Positions 26,854-35,022 of a stretch of 64,000 nucleotides of DNA are shown piece by piece. Within the stretch, counting starts at the first letter, position 1. Each line of letters begins with the position of its first letter. Under the pieces are notes generated by a model. That model was not told the origin of the DNA. It saw only the letters and a list, made by a program, of their open reading frames with translations, and searched no databases. The stretch comes from Cyclobacteriaceae bacterium (GTDB taxonomy: Bacteria > Bacteroidota > Bacteroidia > Cytophagales > Cyclobacteriaceae). Position numbers and translations under genes: made by a program. Where the stretch lies: assembly GCA_016787645.1 (NCBI GenBank), contig JAEUUF010000002.1:310001-374000 (forward strand). Direction: 5' to 3'.

Positions 26854-26874
26854 CTACCAATAATACTTAAAGAA

Positions 26875-28218
26875 ATGATTACAAAAATTGAGGTTGATGG
26901 GTTTAAGTCCTTGAGCAAGTTTGACCTTAGGTTGAAGAAAGGTTTGAATATTCTAGTCGGGCCTAATGGTTCTGGTAAGACGAATGTTATTCTTTTCTTT
27001 GAATTCCTGTCAAACATAATTACCTATGAAATTGGCTCGGCTATTAGCCTTGTTGGAGGTGCAGGCACAATATTCCAGAAGATTGGAGAGCAGAGGTATG
27101 TTGATAAAATAAGTAGCAAAATATATGGCTGCATTCAAATACGGCCAAAGACTTACTTTGTTTATGAGTACTTCTTTGAGATCAAGATCTCCTTTGATAA
27201 GGATAATGTATACTTCATCAATCAGGAGATTAGATTAAGAAGTGCGTCGAAGTTTTGGTCAGACCCTGACGACAAAAAATACACAAAGGAGTGGGACTTT
27301 CATGTGCAATTTATTAAAGGGCAGGACGAGAGTGAGGACTTAAAGATTTTGCAATTCAACAGGGAAAAAATACCCCCGAGATTTTCTTTCAGCGCTACAA
27401 AGTCAGCCCCTGGCTTGAAGGATTACCTTCTTGACTATGGGTTATCCCATAACTCTATAGTTCGTTGCCTTTTTCAAGTGGTTGAGTACTCAAGGATGAT
27501 ACAAACTGACCTTAAGGGTGGTGAGACATTTAATATTATCCCAAGTCGAGTTAGAGAATTGGAGGATCTTGCTACCCCACCGGGAATAAGAAAGGATGGT
27601 TCTGGTCTCGCCACTACATTGTATGCGATGAAGAAGGGTAAGAGAAGCTTGCCCAGAATGGAAAGAAGTCGAGTGCTTTTGCGCAGTGAGCATTTACGAA
27701 CATACGGACCTGAAACTTTGAAAAGGATTATTACCTATTTGAAGGCTGCCAATTCAACAATTAAATCGTTGGAAGTTGATAATGACCCCTTTAGTAATAA
27801 GCTAATCGTAAAGGTTTCGGTTACAACTGGTTCATATGAAGCGGTACTCCCCCTTTCAGCAATGTCAGATGGCACGATAAAATGGTTAACTCTAATTACG
27901 GCAATCTTGACTTCAAGATCCATTTTCTCAATAGAAGAACCCGAGAATTTCTTGCACCCTTGGATGCAGGCAGAGATTGCAAGTATAATGAGGGATCACT
28001 TGAGTGAAAAGGGATCTTATGCATTTGTTTTGATGACAACGCATAGCGAATCATTGCTCAATAGCGCCAGACCGGAGGAGGTAATAAAAGTGGATTTAAG
28101 GGAGGGTGGTACTGTCGCAAAACGAATTACAAGGTTAAAGGCAGTGAAGAGGGAGATTTCACTCTCGGGATTTGGATTGGGTCACTTTTATTTCGCCAAT
28201 GCCCTTTCAAATGAGTAA
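26875..28218 (+). CDS. SMC/OLD-like AAA ATPase (AAA_21 type)
   Basis: A 447-residue protein with a split ABC-type ATPase: Walker A GPNGSGKT at 29-36, a long middle insertion (about 60-300), then LSAMSDGTIKWL (signature-like), Walker B FSIEEPENFLHP and the H-loop TTHSESLL. The N-terminal strand MITKIEVDGFKSL is typical of the RecF/OLD group. Such ATPases paired with a small Toprim- or DUF4276-like partner act in phage-defence modules as sensor plus effector. The next gene overlaps by eight bases (ATGAGTAA). The gene is AT-rich: two 60-base lines counted gave 40% and 30% G+C, against about 50-55% in the neighbourhood, suggesting transfer. Confidence 0.87.
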   Translation: MITKIEVDGFKSLSKFDLRLKKGLNILVGPNGSGKTNVILFFEFLSNIITYEIGSAISLVGGAGTIFQKIGEQRYVDKISSKIYGCIQIRPKTYFVYEYFFEIKISFDKDNVYFINQEIRLRSASKFWSDPDDKKYTKEWDFHVQFIKGQDESEDLKILQFNREKIPPRFSFSATKSAPGLKDYLLDYGLSHNSIVRCLFQVVEYSRMIQTDLKGGETFNIIPSRVRELEDLATPPGIRKDGSGLATTLYAMKKGKRSLPRMERSRVLLRSEHLRTYGPETLKRIITYLKAANSTIKSLEVDNDPFSNKLIVKVSVTTGSYEAVLPLSAMSDGTIKWLTLITAILTSRSIFSIEEPENFLHPWMQAEIASIMRDHLSEKGSYAFVLMTTHSESLLNSARPEEVIKVDLREGGTVAKRITRLKAVKREISLSGFGLGHFYFANALSNE

Positions 28219-28771
28219 GCCAGCTTTCATTGTTGATGGGTTTATGGAAAAAGAAATTATCCAGAGGTTATGCCCTGGACGACCCATTAGCAGAACAGAC
28301 CTTAACGGGAAGAGTGTTACGATTGAAGCGATTTGCAAGAAGGTCGCCACCTTTGTTCGAATGTGGGGTAACCGATACTATCCTATAATAGTTTTGGTAG
28401 ACAAGGAGGCTAGGAACATGAATTTTGATGAAATGGCTGAAGCATTGCGAGAATGCTTGTTCGCCCAAGGACTGCATGGACAAGACATCCGAGTTGGGGT
28501 TGCAAATAGGATGATAGAGAACTGGATCTTGGCAGATTGGGAAACTTTGGCAGGCGGGAGAAAGAAGCCAGTAGTTACAGAAGGAGTGAACGGAACTTCT
28601 GTTATTAGGTCACTTAAAGGGAGTTATGGGAAAACAACCGATGGTGTGGAATTCTTCCTTAACGCTCGGCAAGAGATAATGTACGAAAACTCCGAAAGCT
28701 ACCGGCACTTTGTCAATCAATTAGATGGAATTGATTGCCCTTATCTAGATTTTAGAAAGGTTGGGTTGTGA
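28211..28771 (+). CDS. DUF4276-like (Toprim-related) partner of the AAA ATPase
   Basis: A 186-residue protein from the ATG that overlaps the stop of the ATPase gene. The N-terminal strand AFIVDGFMEKEII has the place of the Toprim-type glutamate (Glu13), IIVLVDKEARN holds the acidic strand, and MIENWILADWETL matches the E-x-W-x-x-AD feature of DUF4276 proteins. A Toprim-like fold would suggest a nuclease or nucleotide-acting effector, but the acidic residues are not textbook DxD. Tight coupling to the ATPase and the same low G+C argue that the two form one module. Confidence 0.65.
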   Translation: MSKPAFIVDGFMEKEIIQRLCPGRPISRTDLNGKSVTIEAICKKVATFVRMWGNRYYPIIVLVDKEARNMNFDEMAEALRECLFAQGLHGQDIRVGVANRMIENWILADWETLAGGRKKPVVTEGVNGTSVIRSLKGSYGKTTDGVEFFLNARQEIMYENSESYRHFVNQLDGIDCPYLDFRKVGL

Positions 28772-28808
28772 TGGTTGGCCACGGTATTCGACAACCCAAA
28801 CGATGAAT

Positions 28809-28860
28809 CCCCACCCCCGGCCCGATCGCTGATTGTGGGGCAAATTTGGGCGCAAATTTG
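28809..28860. other. Convergent gap with hairpin and duplicated CAAATTTG
   Basis: CCCCAC (28809) and GTGGGG (28835) can pair. Immediately after come two copies of the self-complementary octamer CAAATTTG, four bases apart. The element lies at the right-hand end of the AT-rich module. It may be a boundary or a weak terminator. Confidence 0.3.
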
Positions 28861-28894
28861 ATCGTGTTTTGGGGCCATCTCCGAGACGCCCTTC

Positions 28895-29407
28895 CTACCT
28901 CCCAAAATCATCCTGGAGTCTCACGATGTCCTCCTCGTTGGAAGGTTGCCCCGCATCGGTGTGCTGCCAGATCTCTGCCACGACTCCCCAATCATTAAGC
29001 CCCACCAGGCGATGACGCTGGCCTTGTGCGAGCCGGATGCTCTCGCCGGCAACCAACGTACCGTGTTCGCCTTCCACATCCGAGTCGCTCGTGATCACGC
29101 TTACTTTTCCCGATATGACTCGCCAAATCTCGGCGCGGCGATGGTGATACTGCCACGATAGTCGCTTGCCCGGCTGGACAACCAGTATCTTCGGACTCAA
29201 CTTCCCGCTGATTTGCAGGGAAGAGAGTTCAACCCCGGGAAAAAATAGTTTGGCGAATACATTTGCCTGACTTTCGTCGAGTACAAAGAAGCCTCCCCAG
29301 GGTCTGCTTTCATCTCTGTTAATCACCCTGAGGTGACAGGAGGCGAGGTAGCCTTCAATTTCCTCAAATAGCGTCTTCTTATCGTTACTGTTTAGATTCA
29401 ATTCCAT
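28895..29407 (-). CDS. Cupin domain protein, phosphomannose-isomerase type II-like
   Basis: A 170-residue protein. The RPWGGF motif (about 36-41) and a single cupin barrel follow: KILVVQPGKRLSWQYHHRRAE (metal-binding His pair), WRVISGKVSV, then GESIRLAQGQRHRLVGL. Type II phosphomannose isomerases and GDP-mannose pyrophosphorylase C-terminal domains share this pattern, so a sugar-phosphate isomerase role is plausible but unproven; the His-x-His-type metal site looks like HHRRAE here. A TATCTTTG -7 box lies about 75 bases upstream. It is convergent with the DUF4276-like gene. Confidence 0.75.
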   Translation of the reverse strand: MELNLNSNDKKTLFEEIEGYLASCHLRVINRDESRPWGGFFVLDESQANVFAKLFFPGVELSSLQISGKLSPKILVVQPGKRLSWQYHHRRAEIWRVISGKVSVITSDSDVEGEHGTLVAGESIRLAQGQRHRLVGLNDWGVVAEIWQHTDAGQPSNEEDIVRLQDDFGR

Positions 29408-29480
29408 GTGTCCTGGTGTTTTCCGATAGTTATTCTGCCTGAATTTTGAAATAGTACAGTCCCTGGCGGGGTTCCACTCG

Positions 29481-29488
29481 CAAAGATA
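29481..29488 (-). promoter_or_regulatory. Possible -7 box of the cupin gene
   Basis: The minus strand reads TATCTTTG, a full match to TAnnTTTG, about 75 bases before the cupin ATG. No clear TTTG was found at the -33 position, so this is tentative. Confidence 0.35.
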
Positions 29489-29556
29489 AGCAACAGAGGA
29501 CCTGCTTTATGATAATTGAACGACCACCTTATGGTCAGGGCAATCTACGATCTGCC

Positions 29557-30906
29557 TCAGAATGTATGCACCAGCAAGTAATAGGCCGCTCCCCCGGCAT
29601 AACCCATGAGCGCAAGCGCGCTGATTCGCTTTACGTACCAGATGAAGTCAATCTTTTCCATACCCATCACGGCGACACCCGCGGCTGATCCAATCACCAA
29701 CAGGCTGCCTCCGGTTCCTGCGCAATAGGCCAGGTACTCCCAGATCAAGTGATCGGTGGGGTAGATGTCCAGGGAATACATCCCCATGCAGGCGGCTACT
29801 AACGGCACATTGTCTACGATGGCGGATACTATTCCGATTAGAGAAATAATGATGCGATTGTCTCCCAGGGAATGCTCAAGGTACTCGGCGAAATGATGAA
29901 GTGTCTGCATGGACTCCAGGGCACCCACCGCGAGCAGGATGCCCATAAAGAACAGCATGCTTGGAATATCGATACGACTAAGGGCGTGCACTGCTGTGAA
30001 AGGCTTTCGCTCCAGCTCATCCATTTCAGGATTGATGATTTCAGAGACCACCCACAACACCCCCAGGCCAAGCAACATTCCCATGAAGGGCGGCAAATGC
30101 GTTACAGTTTTGAATATGGGTACAGATACCAGTGATCCGATTCCCACGGCCAGCATTATTTTGCTTCCCATCAGGGAGACATTACTTTCAGTCTCCTCAG
30201 CGATTGGCTCCACGGTGCCTCTCAAGCGAGCACTCAGGTACAACAGGGGAACGAGAAGGCAAATCAGGCTTGGAATGAATAGACCTTTGATGATGGCCAA
30301 CGATGAAATCTGACCGCCGATCCAGAGCATGGTTGTAGTGACGTCACCAATCGGTGACCATGCTCCACCCGCGTTGGCCGCTATGATAATCATTCCGGCA
30401 AAAAATAGTCGCTTGTCTGGGTCATGTATGAGTTTACGGGTGAGCGAGACCATCACTATGGCGGTGGTCAGGTTATCGAGGATCGCGGAAAGAAAGAAGG
30501 TTATCCATGAAATAATCCATAGCAGTTTGCGCAGATTAACGGTCTGAATCAGGTTCGTGATAAAGCGGAATCCCTGGTGGGCATCGACCAGTTCAACAAT
30601 CGTCATCGCGCCCAGCAGGAAGAAGATGATCGATGAAATCTGAATCAGGTTAAGTGACAGTTCATGGGAAACAAACTGTTGAAAAACCTGTTTCGCGGTC
30701 AGCGTTGCCGAAGGGGAGACCTGCTCAGTAAATTCTTTATAGTGCGTGCTGGCAGAAAGTGTCTCGGTCGGCAAACCCCAGGAGAACAAAGTCCAGCACA
30801 ATACGCCGCAAATTAGTGCGGTGGCGGTTTTATTGATCCTGACCGGATGCTCAAGTGCGATGAGCAAATAGCCGATCAAGAAGATGACAATGATAATGGT
30901 TTCCAT
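29557..30906 (-). CDS. nhaD: Na+/H+ antiporter NhaD
   Basis: A 449-residue membrane protein with about 11-12 hydrophobic segments. Typical features: FLSAILDNLTTAIVMVSL, then ANAGGAWSPIGDVTTTMLW, and a second half with SAIVDNVPLVAACMGMYSL and CAGTGGSLLVIGSAAGVA. The two DN(L/V)xxA-type loops are the re-entrant ion-coordination elements of the ion transporter (IT) superfamily. It exports sodium or lithium in exchange for protons at the inner membrane. The gene stands alone, divergent from a two-component pair; the 229-base gap between them (30907-31135) shows no promoter or operator that can be named. Confidence 0.92.
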   Translation of the reverse strand: METIIIVIFLIGYLLIALEHPVRINKTATALICGVLCWTLFSWGLPTETLSASTHYKEFTEQVSPSATLTAKQVFQQFVSHELSLNLIQISSIIFFLLGAMTIVELVDAHQGFRFITNLIQTVNLRKLLWIISWITFFLSAILDNLTTAIVMVSLTRKLIHDPDKRLFFAGMIIIAANAGGAWSPIGDVTTTMLWIGGQISSLAIIKGLFIPSLICLLVPLLYLSARLRGTVEPIAEETESNVSLMGSKIMLAVGIGSLVSVPIFKTVTHLPPFMGMLLGLGVLWVVSEIINPEMDELERKPFTAVHALSRIDIPSMLFFMGILLAVGALESMQTLHHFAEYLEHSLGDNRIIISLIGIVSAIVDNVPLVAACMGMYSLDIYPTDHLIWEYLAYCAGTGGSLLVIGSAAGVAVMGMEKIDFIWYVKRISALALMGYAGGAAYYLLVHTF

Positions 30907-31135
30907 GGATCGAGGGGGGCCTCTATTACCTTATCTGGCCTGGTCAGGGCTCCAGGATGGATTTTCGCGAGTCAAAAAGTGGTTCATGTTGCGAGAAAAG
31001 TAACTTAGTGGGCTGAAGGTGATCTAAAAGTAGGCTTAAATCCGGATTAAAATGGCGGAGCGTGGTTCGAGACCGAAGCACGATTGGTCAACAACCGGTA
31101 ATTTTCATCCTGCAACACCATGACTGACAAGCCCA

Positions 31136-31816
31136 ATGAAGATATTGGTAATTGAGGATGAGCATAAGGTCGCGACCTTTATCAAAAGTGGGCTGGAAGA
31201 GCACCACTACGAGGTAGATTTGGCCTATGATGGCTGGATGGGGAAGAGACTTGCCCTCGGCAATTCGTATGGGGTGATACTCATGGATGTAATTATCCCC
31301 GGTATCAATGGCATAGAGCTTTGTAAATCCATAAAGGAAGTCAGGCCCAACCTGCCGATCCTGATGCTTACGGCGCTGGGTACAACCTCCGACAAGGTGG
31401 TTGGTTTCGATGCCGGAGCCGATGACTACCTGGTCAAACCGTTTGAGTTTGAGGAGTTGCTGGCGCGCATTCGGGCACTCACCAAGCGATTGAATTTTGT
31501 GGTGGAGCAAAGTGAGTTCCTCAAAGTGGCAGACCTTACGCTCAATCTGAGCACAAAAAAGGCGCTGCGGGGAGAAAAAGAGATTGCCCTGACCGCGAAG
31601 GAATTCGACCTATTGGAGTATTTCATGCGAAATGCCCGACGGGTGATTTCAAAAGCAGAACTCTCGGAAAAGGTTTGGGGAATATCGTTTGATACAGGCA
31701 CCAACGTGGTAGAAGTTTACATCAACATACTTCGCAAGAAGATTGACAAGGACTTTCCAGTCAAATTACTTCATACCCGTATCGGGCTGGGGTATTTCAT
31801 CAATGACGCCCCATGA
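31136..31816 (+). CDS. OmpR/PhoB-family response regulator
   Basis: A 226-residue protein. The receiver domain (1-118) has the acidic pair ED at 7-8, phosphoacceptor Asp51 in VILMDVIIPG, Thr in LMLTALG and Lys in LVKPFEF. The winged-helix DNA-binding domain (about 128-225) has ALTAKEFDLLEYFMRN and the recognition helix with GTNVVEVYINILRKKID. Its stop overlaps the start of the kinase gene by four bases (ATGA). The pattern is close to CusR/ArlR-type regulators, but the stimulus cannot be read from sequence. Confidence 0.94.
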   Translation: MKILVIEDEHKVATFIKSGLEEHHYEVDLAYDGWMGKRLALGNSYGVILMDVIIPGINGIELCKSIKEVRPNLPILMLTALGTTSDKVVGFDAGADDYLVKPFEFEELLARIRALTKRLNFVVEQSEFLKVADLTLNLSTKKALRGEKEIALTAKEFDLLEYFMRNARRVISKAELSEKVWGISFDTGTNVVEVYINILRKKIDKDFPVKLLHTRIGLGYFINDAP

Positions 31817-33192
31817 GCATCAGGACCAAGCTCATCTTGCTTTTTGTTTCCATTGTCGCCCTTATTCTAACCGGCACGTCAGCCGCGGTTTATTTCTTTT
31901 CGGCCTCTAACCGGGAAGAGGAATTCTACAAGCGATTGGAGAACAAGGCCAAAATAACTGCGAAGTTGCTAATTGAGGTGGATGAAGTAACGCCGGAAGT
32001 GTTGAAGCGGATTGAAAAGGATAATCCGACCAGTTTGCCGGAGGAGGAAATCAAGATCTATAATACAGAAGACAAGGTGATCTATACGTCCGATATGGAG
32101 GGATTGATCGGGGTAACACAACCCCTGCTCTCACGGATTCGTCAGCGTAACGCTATTCATTTTCGGCAGGATGAGTATGAGTGCCTGGGGTTTGTCTATA
32201 TGGACCGGGGCGGGAAGTTCGTCGTGATAGCCGCCGCAATCGACCGATTTGGCATGCAAAAGCTGCAGAACCTGAGAACGATCCTGATCGCCGTTTCCGG
32301 AATTGCTGTATTAATCATTCTGTTGTCGGGAAATTTCTACGTTAGCAAGGCACTTGAGCCGATTGCGAGGGTCATTCACGATGTGGACGATATTTCGGCT
32401 ACCAGCTTGAACCGCAGGCTGGAAGAGGGTGACAAACACGATGAGTTTTCAAAACTGGCGCATACGTTCAATGAAATGCTGGCACGCCTTGAGCAAGCCT
32501 TCACCACGCAGAAGACCTTTATTGCCAATGCCTCGCATGAACTGCGCAATCCCATGACCGCCATCCTGGGTCAAATTGACGTAAGCCTCCTCAACCCCCG
32601 GAGTGCCGAGGAATACCAGATTGTTTTGAGATCCATCCGGGAAGATCTTAATAACCTCATCACGGTGTCCAATCGACTGTTGCTATTAGCCCAGGCCAGC
32701 ACCGCTGACGTCGAAAAGCGATTCACGCGGTTGCGTTTAGATCAACTGTTGTGGGATACCAAGGCAGAACTCATTCGATCTCATCCCGAATATGTCATTG
32801 AGATTGATATGGATACTTCCCTGGACGATGAAGGTAAACTCGAGGTTCATGGGGATGAGCAATTGCTAAAAGGTGCGATCATCAACATCCTGGACAATGG
32901 GTGCAAGTACTCACCGGATCACAAGACATGGGTGCGCATCAGCAGTTCTGATAACCGCACTATTCTTAACTTTCATGACAGGGGCATTGGCATTTCACCG
33001 GAAGACTTGCCTTACCTTTTTGAGCCTTTTTACAGGGGAAAGAATGCCAAGACCTATAAGGGAACCGGAATAGGACTATCCCTTGCCTACCGCATCATTA
33101 AAAGCCACCTGGGTGATATAGAAGTAGAGACGACGGTCGACCGGGGCACCCGGGTAATTGTTTCATTACCGCGTCCTTCCCCTGAGATTTAA
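31813..33192 (+). CDS. HAMP-containing sensor histidine kinase
   Basis: A 459-residue protein. Membrane segments at about 8-30 and 157-176 flank a periplasmic sensor of about 125 residues. A HAMP domain (about 177-230) follows, then the phosphoacceptor His242 in ASHELRNPMTAI, and the ATPase domain with NILDNGCKYS, FHDRGIGI, LFEPFYRG and GTGIGLSLAYRII. It forms a two-gene unit with the preceding regulator. The signal is unknown; no metal-efflux or other target genes are next to it apart from NhaD, which is divergent. Confidence 0.94.
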   Translation: MSIRTKLILLFVSIVALILTGTSAAVYFFSASNREEEFYKRLENKAKITAKLLIEVDEVTPEVLKRIEKDNPTSLPEEEIKIYNTEDKVIYTSDMEGLIGVTQPLLSRIRQRNAIHFRQDEYECLGFVYMDRGGKFVVIAAAIDRFGMQKLQNLRTILIAVSGIAVLIILLSGNFYVSKALEPIARVIHDVDDISATSLNRRLEEGDKHDEFSKLAHTFNEMLARLEQAFTTQKTFIANASHELRNPMTAILGQIDVSLLNPRSAEEYQIVLRSIREDLNNLITVSNRLLLLAQASTADVEKRFTRLRLDQLLWDTKAELIRSHPEYVIEIDMDTSLDDEGKLEVHGDEQLLKGAIINILDNGCKYSPDHKTWVRISSSDNRTILNFHDRGIGISPEDLPYLFEPFYRGKNAKTYKGTGIGLSLAYRIIKSHLGDIEVETTVDRGTRVIVSLPRPSPEI

Positions 33193-33383
33193 GGCCCTTT
33201 TAATATTAGGTTAAGGCCACCTTCAGGGGTTTGCCTGTTCTTTGCGCATGGGGGAAGCATGGCTGGTGCTATTCGAGAAGGCAACAGCTTGTGCGTGTAG
33301 CTTCAACCGGATCTTGATCAAATTGAAGCGCGGGCGATCAATAACAGATCGAGCTTACAGGTTTAGGTTAGTTATCGCCTGGC
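33193..33383 (+). other. Unassigned gap between the kinase gene and the terminator
   Basis: A 190-base stretch with no convincing frame lies between the kinase stop and a strong hairpin. It could be a long 3' UTR or hold a small RNA. No promoter consensus was seen. Confidence 0.3.
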
Positions 33384-33420
33384 AGAGCCAGCCCGATCCG
33401 GGGCTGGCTCTCTTTCTTTG
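33384..33420 (+). terminator. Rho-independent terminator
   Basis: An 11-base perfect stem (AGAGCCAGCCC / GGGCTGGCTCT) with a 6-base loop is followed by ctttctttg on the plus strand. The minus strand has no T-run, so it most likely ends the two-component transcript. Confidence 0.75.
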
Positions 33421-33438
33421 TTACAATAAAGAGAATGC

Positions 33439-34959
33439 CTACTCTTTCGGTAACGGGATATCCCGTTTCAACTGGTTCTCCCGGTTGGCCATTTCCCACG
33501 CGGTGTAAAAGACCAGTTGGGTCCGCTTGGCCAGCAGCGTGTAGTTAATCTTATCCGGCGTGTCCGTAGGGCGGTGGTAGTCGGGTTTGGTTACACCGTC
33601 TGTGTAGAAGATGATGGGTACACCGACCTTGGCGAAGTTGTAATGGTCACTGCGATAATAAATACGTTGCGGATCTTTGGGGTCATTGAACTTGTAATCG
33701 AGACCAAGGTGAAGGTATTTGGAGTTTGCAGCCTGCACCAATGTTTTTGACTCGCTGCTGATTTTGTCATCCCCGACGACGTAGACATAGTTCAGCGAAT
33801 CAGGCGCTTTACGGTCGATGTCAATGCGGCCGACCATGTCAATGTTGAGGTTGGCAGTGATTTTTTCCGTGTTGACAGTTGGATGAGTTGCGTAGTAGGC
33901 CGATCCCCACAGACCTTTCTCTTCACCGCTTACTGTCATGAAGATGACTGTGCGGCGCGGACCCTTGCCTTCCGCCTTCGCTTTGGCAAACGCTTCCGCC
34001 ATCTCCAGGACACTTACCGTACCCGAACCATCGTCGTTGGCACCATAGTAGATTTCATTTCCGCGCTTGCCAAGGTGGTCATAATGTGCCGTGAGGATGA
34101 GGTACTCATCTTTCTTGTCGGTGCCTTCGATGAGGCCAATGACATTGGAACTGGACAGCTTCTGAAGTTTCTTGTCCAGGGAGACTTCCACTTCCGCCCG
34201 AAAGATTTTCGGTTCTGGTCGTTCTGTTTTCAATTTCTCCCTCATGTCGACCCAGCCCGGTCCTATGATCCGCTCGGCGGTTTTGTCGTTGATCAGGTAA
34301 GTAGCGGGGTATTGTGCATCACGGTACAAACTCAGGTACATGCGGTTGCCCATGGTGCTGGGCATGAAGTTGGAGCTGACAATAAACACTGCTGAGGCTC
34401 CCTTTGTTCTTGCATTGTTTACTTTGGCTATGGTACCTATGGGTGAATTCCTGCCCGTGCCGCCCCGAAGTCCGGACGGCCCGCCCTCAACTACCAATAC
34501 AGCTTTTCCCGCCACATTGGTATTGCCGTAGCTGGTGTAGGTGGAGTCGCTGACTCCGTAGCCGGCATAAACCACTTCCGAGAAATACAGTTCCACTTCG
34601 GTACCAAACTGGGTACTGGCCTGGAAATCTTCATTCGACTTGAGGCTGGCCCCGTTGACGGACATTCGCGAGATTACCAGTGAATCACGGAAGACCGGGT
34701 AGGGCTGTTGATAAGATCCCTGGTAACCGGGGAGCAGGCCCAGGTTCTTAAATTGGGCTTCAATGTATGCGGCTGCTTTCCGCTGGCCTTCGGTCGCTGT
34801 CTCGCGGCCTTCCATTTCGGCGCTGGCAACAATGTAGAGGTGCTTCTTGAGGTCTTCCGCGGTGATAGTGGCGGCGTAGGGTTTGGGGTTGGCGGGTTTT
34901 TTCTGTGCAAAGCCGGAGATAGACACAACCAGGAACATGGAGAGAAGAAAGAACTTCAT
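33439..34959 (-). CDS. M28-family zinc aminopeptidase with PA-domain insertion
   Basis: A 506-residue exported protein from the ATG at 34959, signal peptide MKFFLLSMFLVVSISGFAQ. An N-terminal capping region with a protease-associated domain (about 110-240, with VVYAGYGVSD and GKAVLVVEGG) precedes the M28 catalytic domain. Metal ligands are visible in LTAHYDHLG (His), GANDDGSGT (Asp), SGEEKGLWGS (Glu pair), NLNIDMVGRI (Asp) and YYRSDHYNF (His). It removes N-terminal residues from peptides in the periplasm or outside. A longer reading adds only eight residues and breaks the signal peptide. Confidence 0.92.
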   Translation of the reverse strand: MKFFLLSMFLVVSISGFAQKKPANPKPYAATITAEDLKKHLYIVASAEMEGRETATEGQRKAAAYIEAQFKNLGLLPGYQGSYQQPYPVFRDSLVISRMSVNGASLKSNEDFQASTQFGTEVELYFSEVVYAGYGVSDSTYTSYGNTNVAGKAVLVVEGGPSGLRGGTGRNSPIGTIAKVNNARTKGASAVFIVSSNFMPSTMGNRMYLSLYRDAQYPATYLINDKTAERIIGPGWVDMREKLKTERPEPKIFRAEVEVSLDKKLQKLSSSNVIGLIEGTDKKDEYLILTAHYDHLGKRGNEIYYGANDDGSGTVSVLEMAEAFAKAKAEGKGPRRTVIFMTVSGEEKGLWGSAYYATHPTVNTEKITANLNIDMVGRIDIDRKAPDSLNYVYVVGDDKISSESKTLVQAANSKYLHLGLDYKFNDPKDPQRIYYRSDHYNFAKVGVPIIFYTDGVTKPDYHRPTDTPDKINYTLLAKRTQLVFYTAWEMANRENQLKRDIPLPKE

Positions 34960-35022
34960 ATGGGCGCGGTTTAGGCCCTGCAAGTTGTGGAAAAATGTGT
35001 GAAGGTCGAAAGCAGGACGAGG

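Noticed and set aside
26875-28771. Call as the PARIS system
   Set aside because: The small partner resembles DUF4276 and is not clearly an AriB-type DUF4435 protein, so the name is not justified.
33242-33508. 88-codon frame between the kinase and the M28 peptidase
   Set aside because: It runs through the terminator hairpin and into the opposite strand of the peptidase 3' end; no family resemblance.
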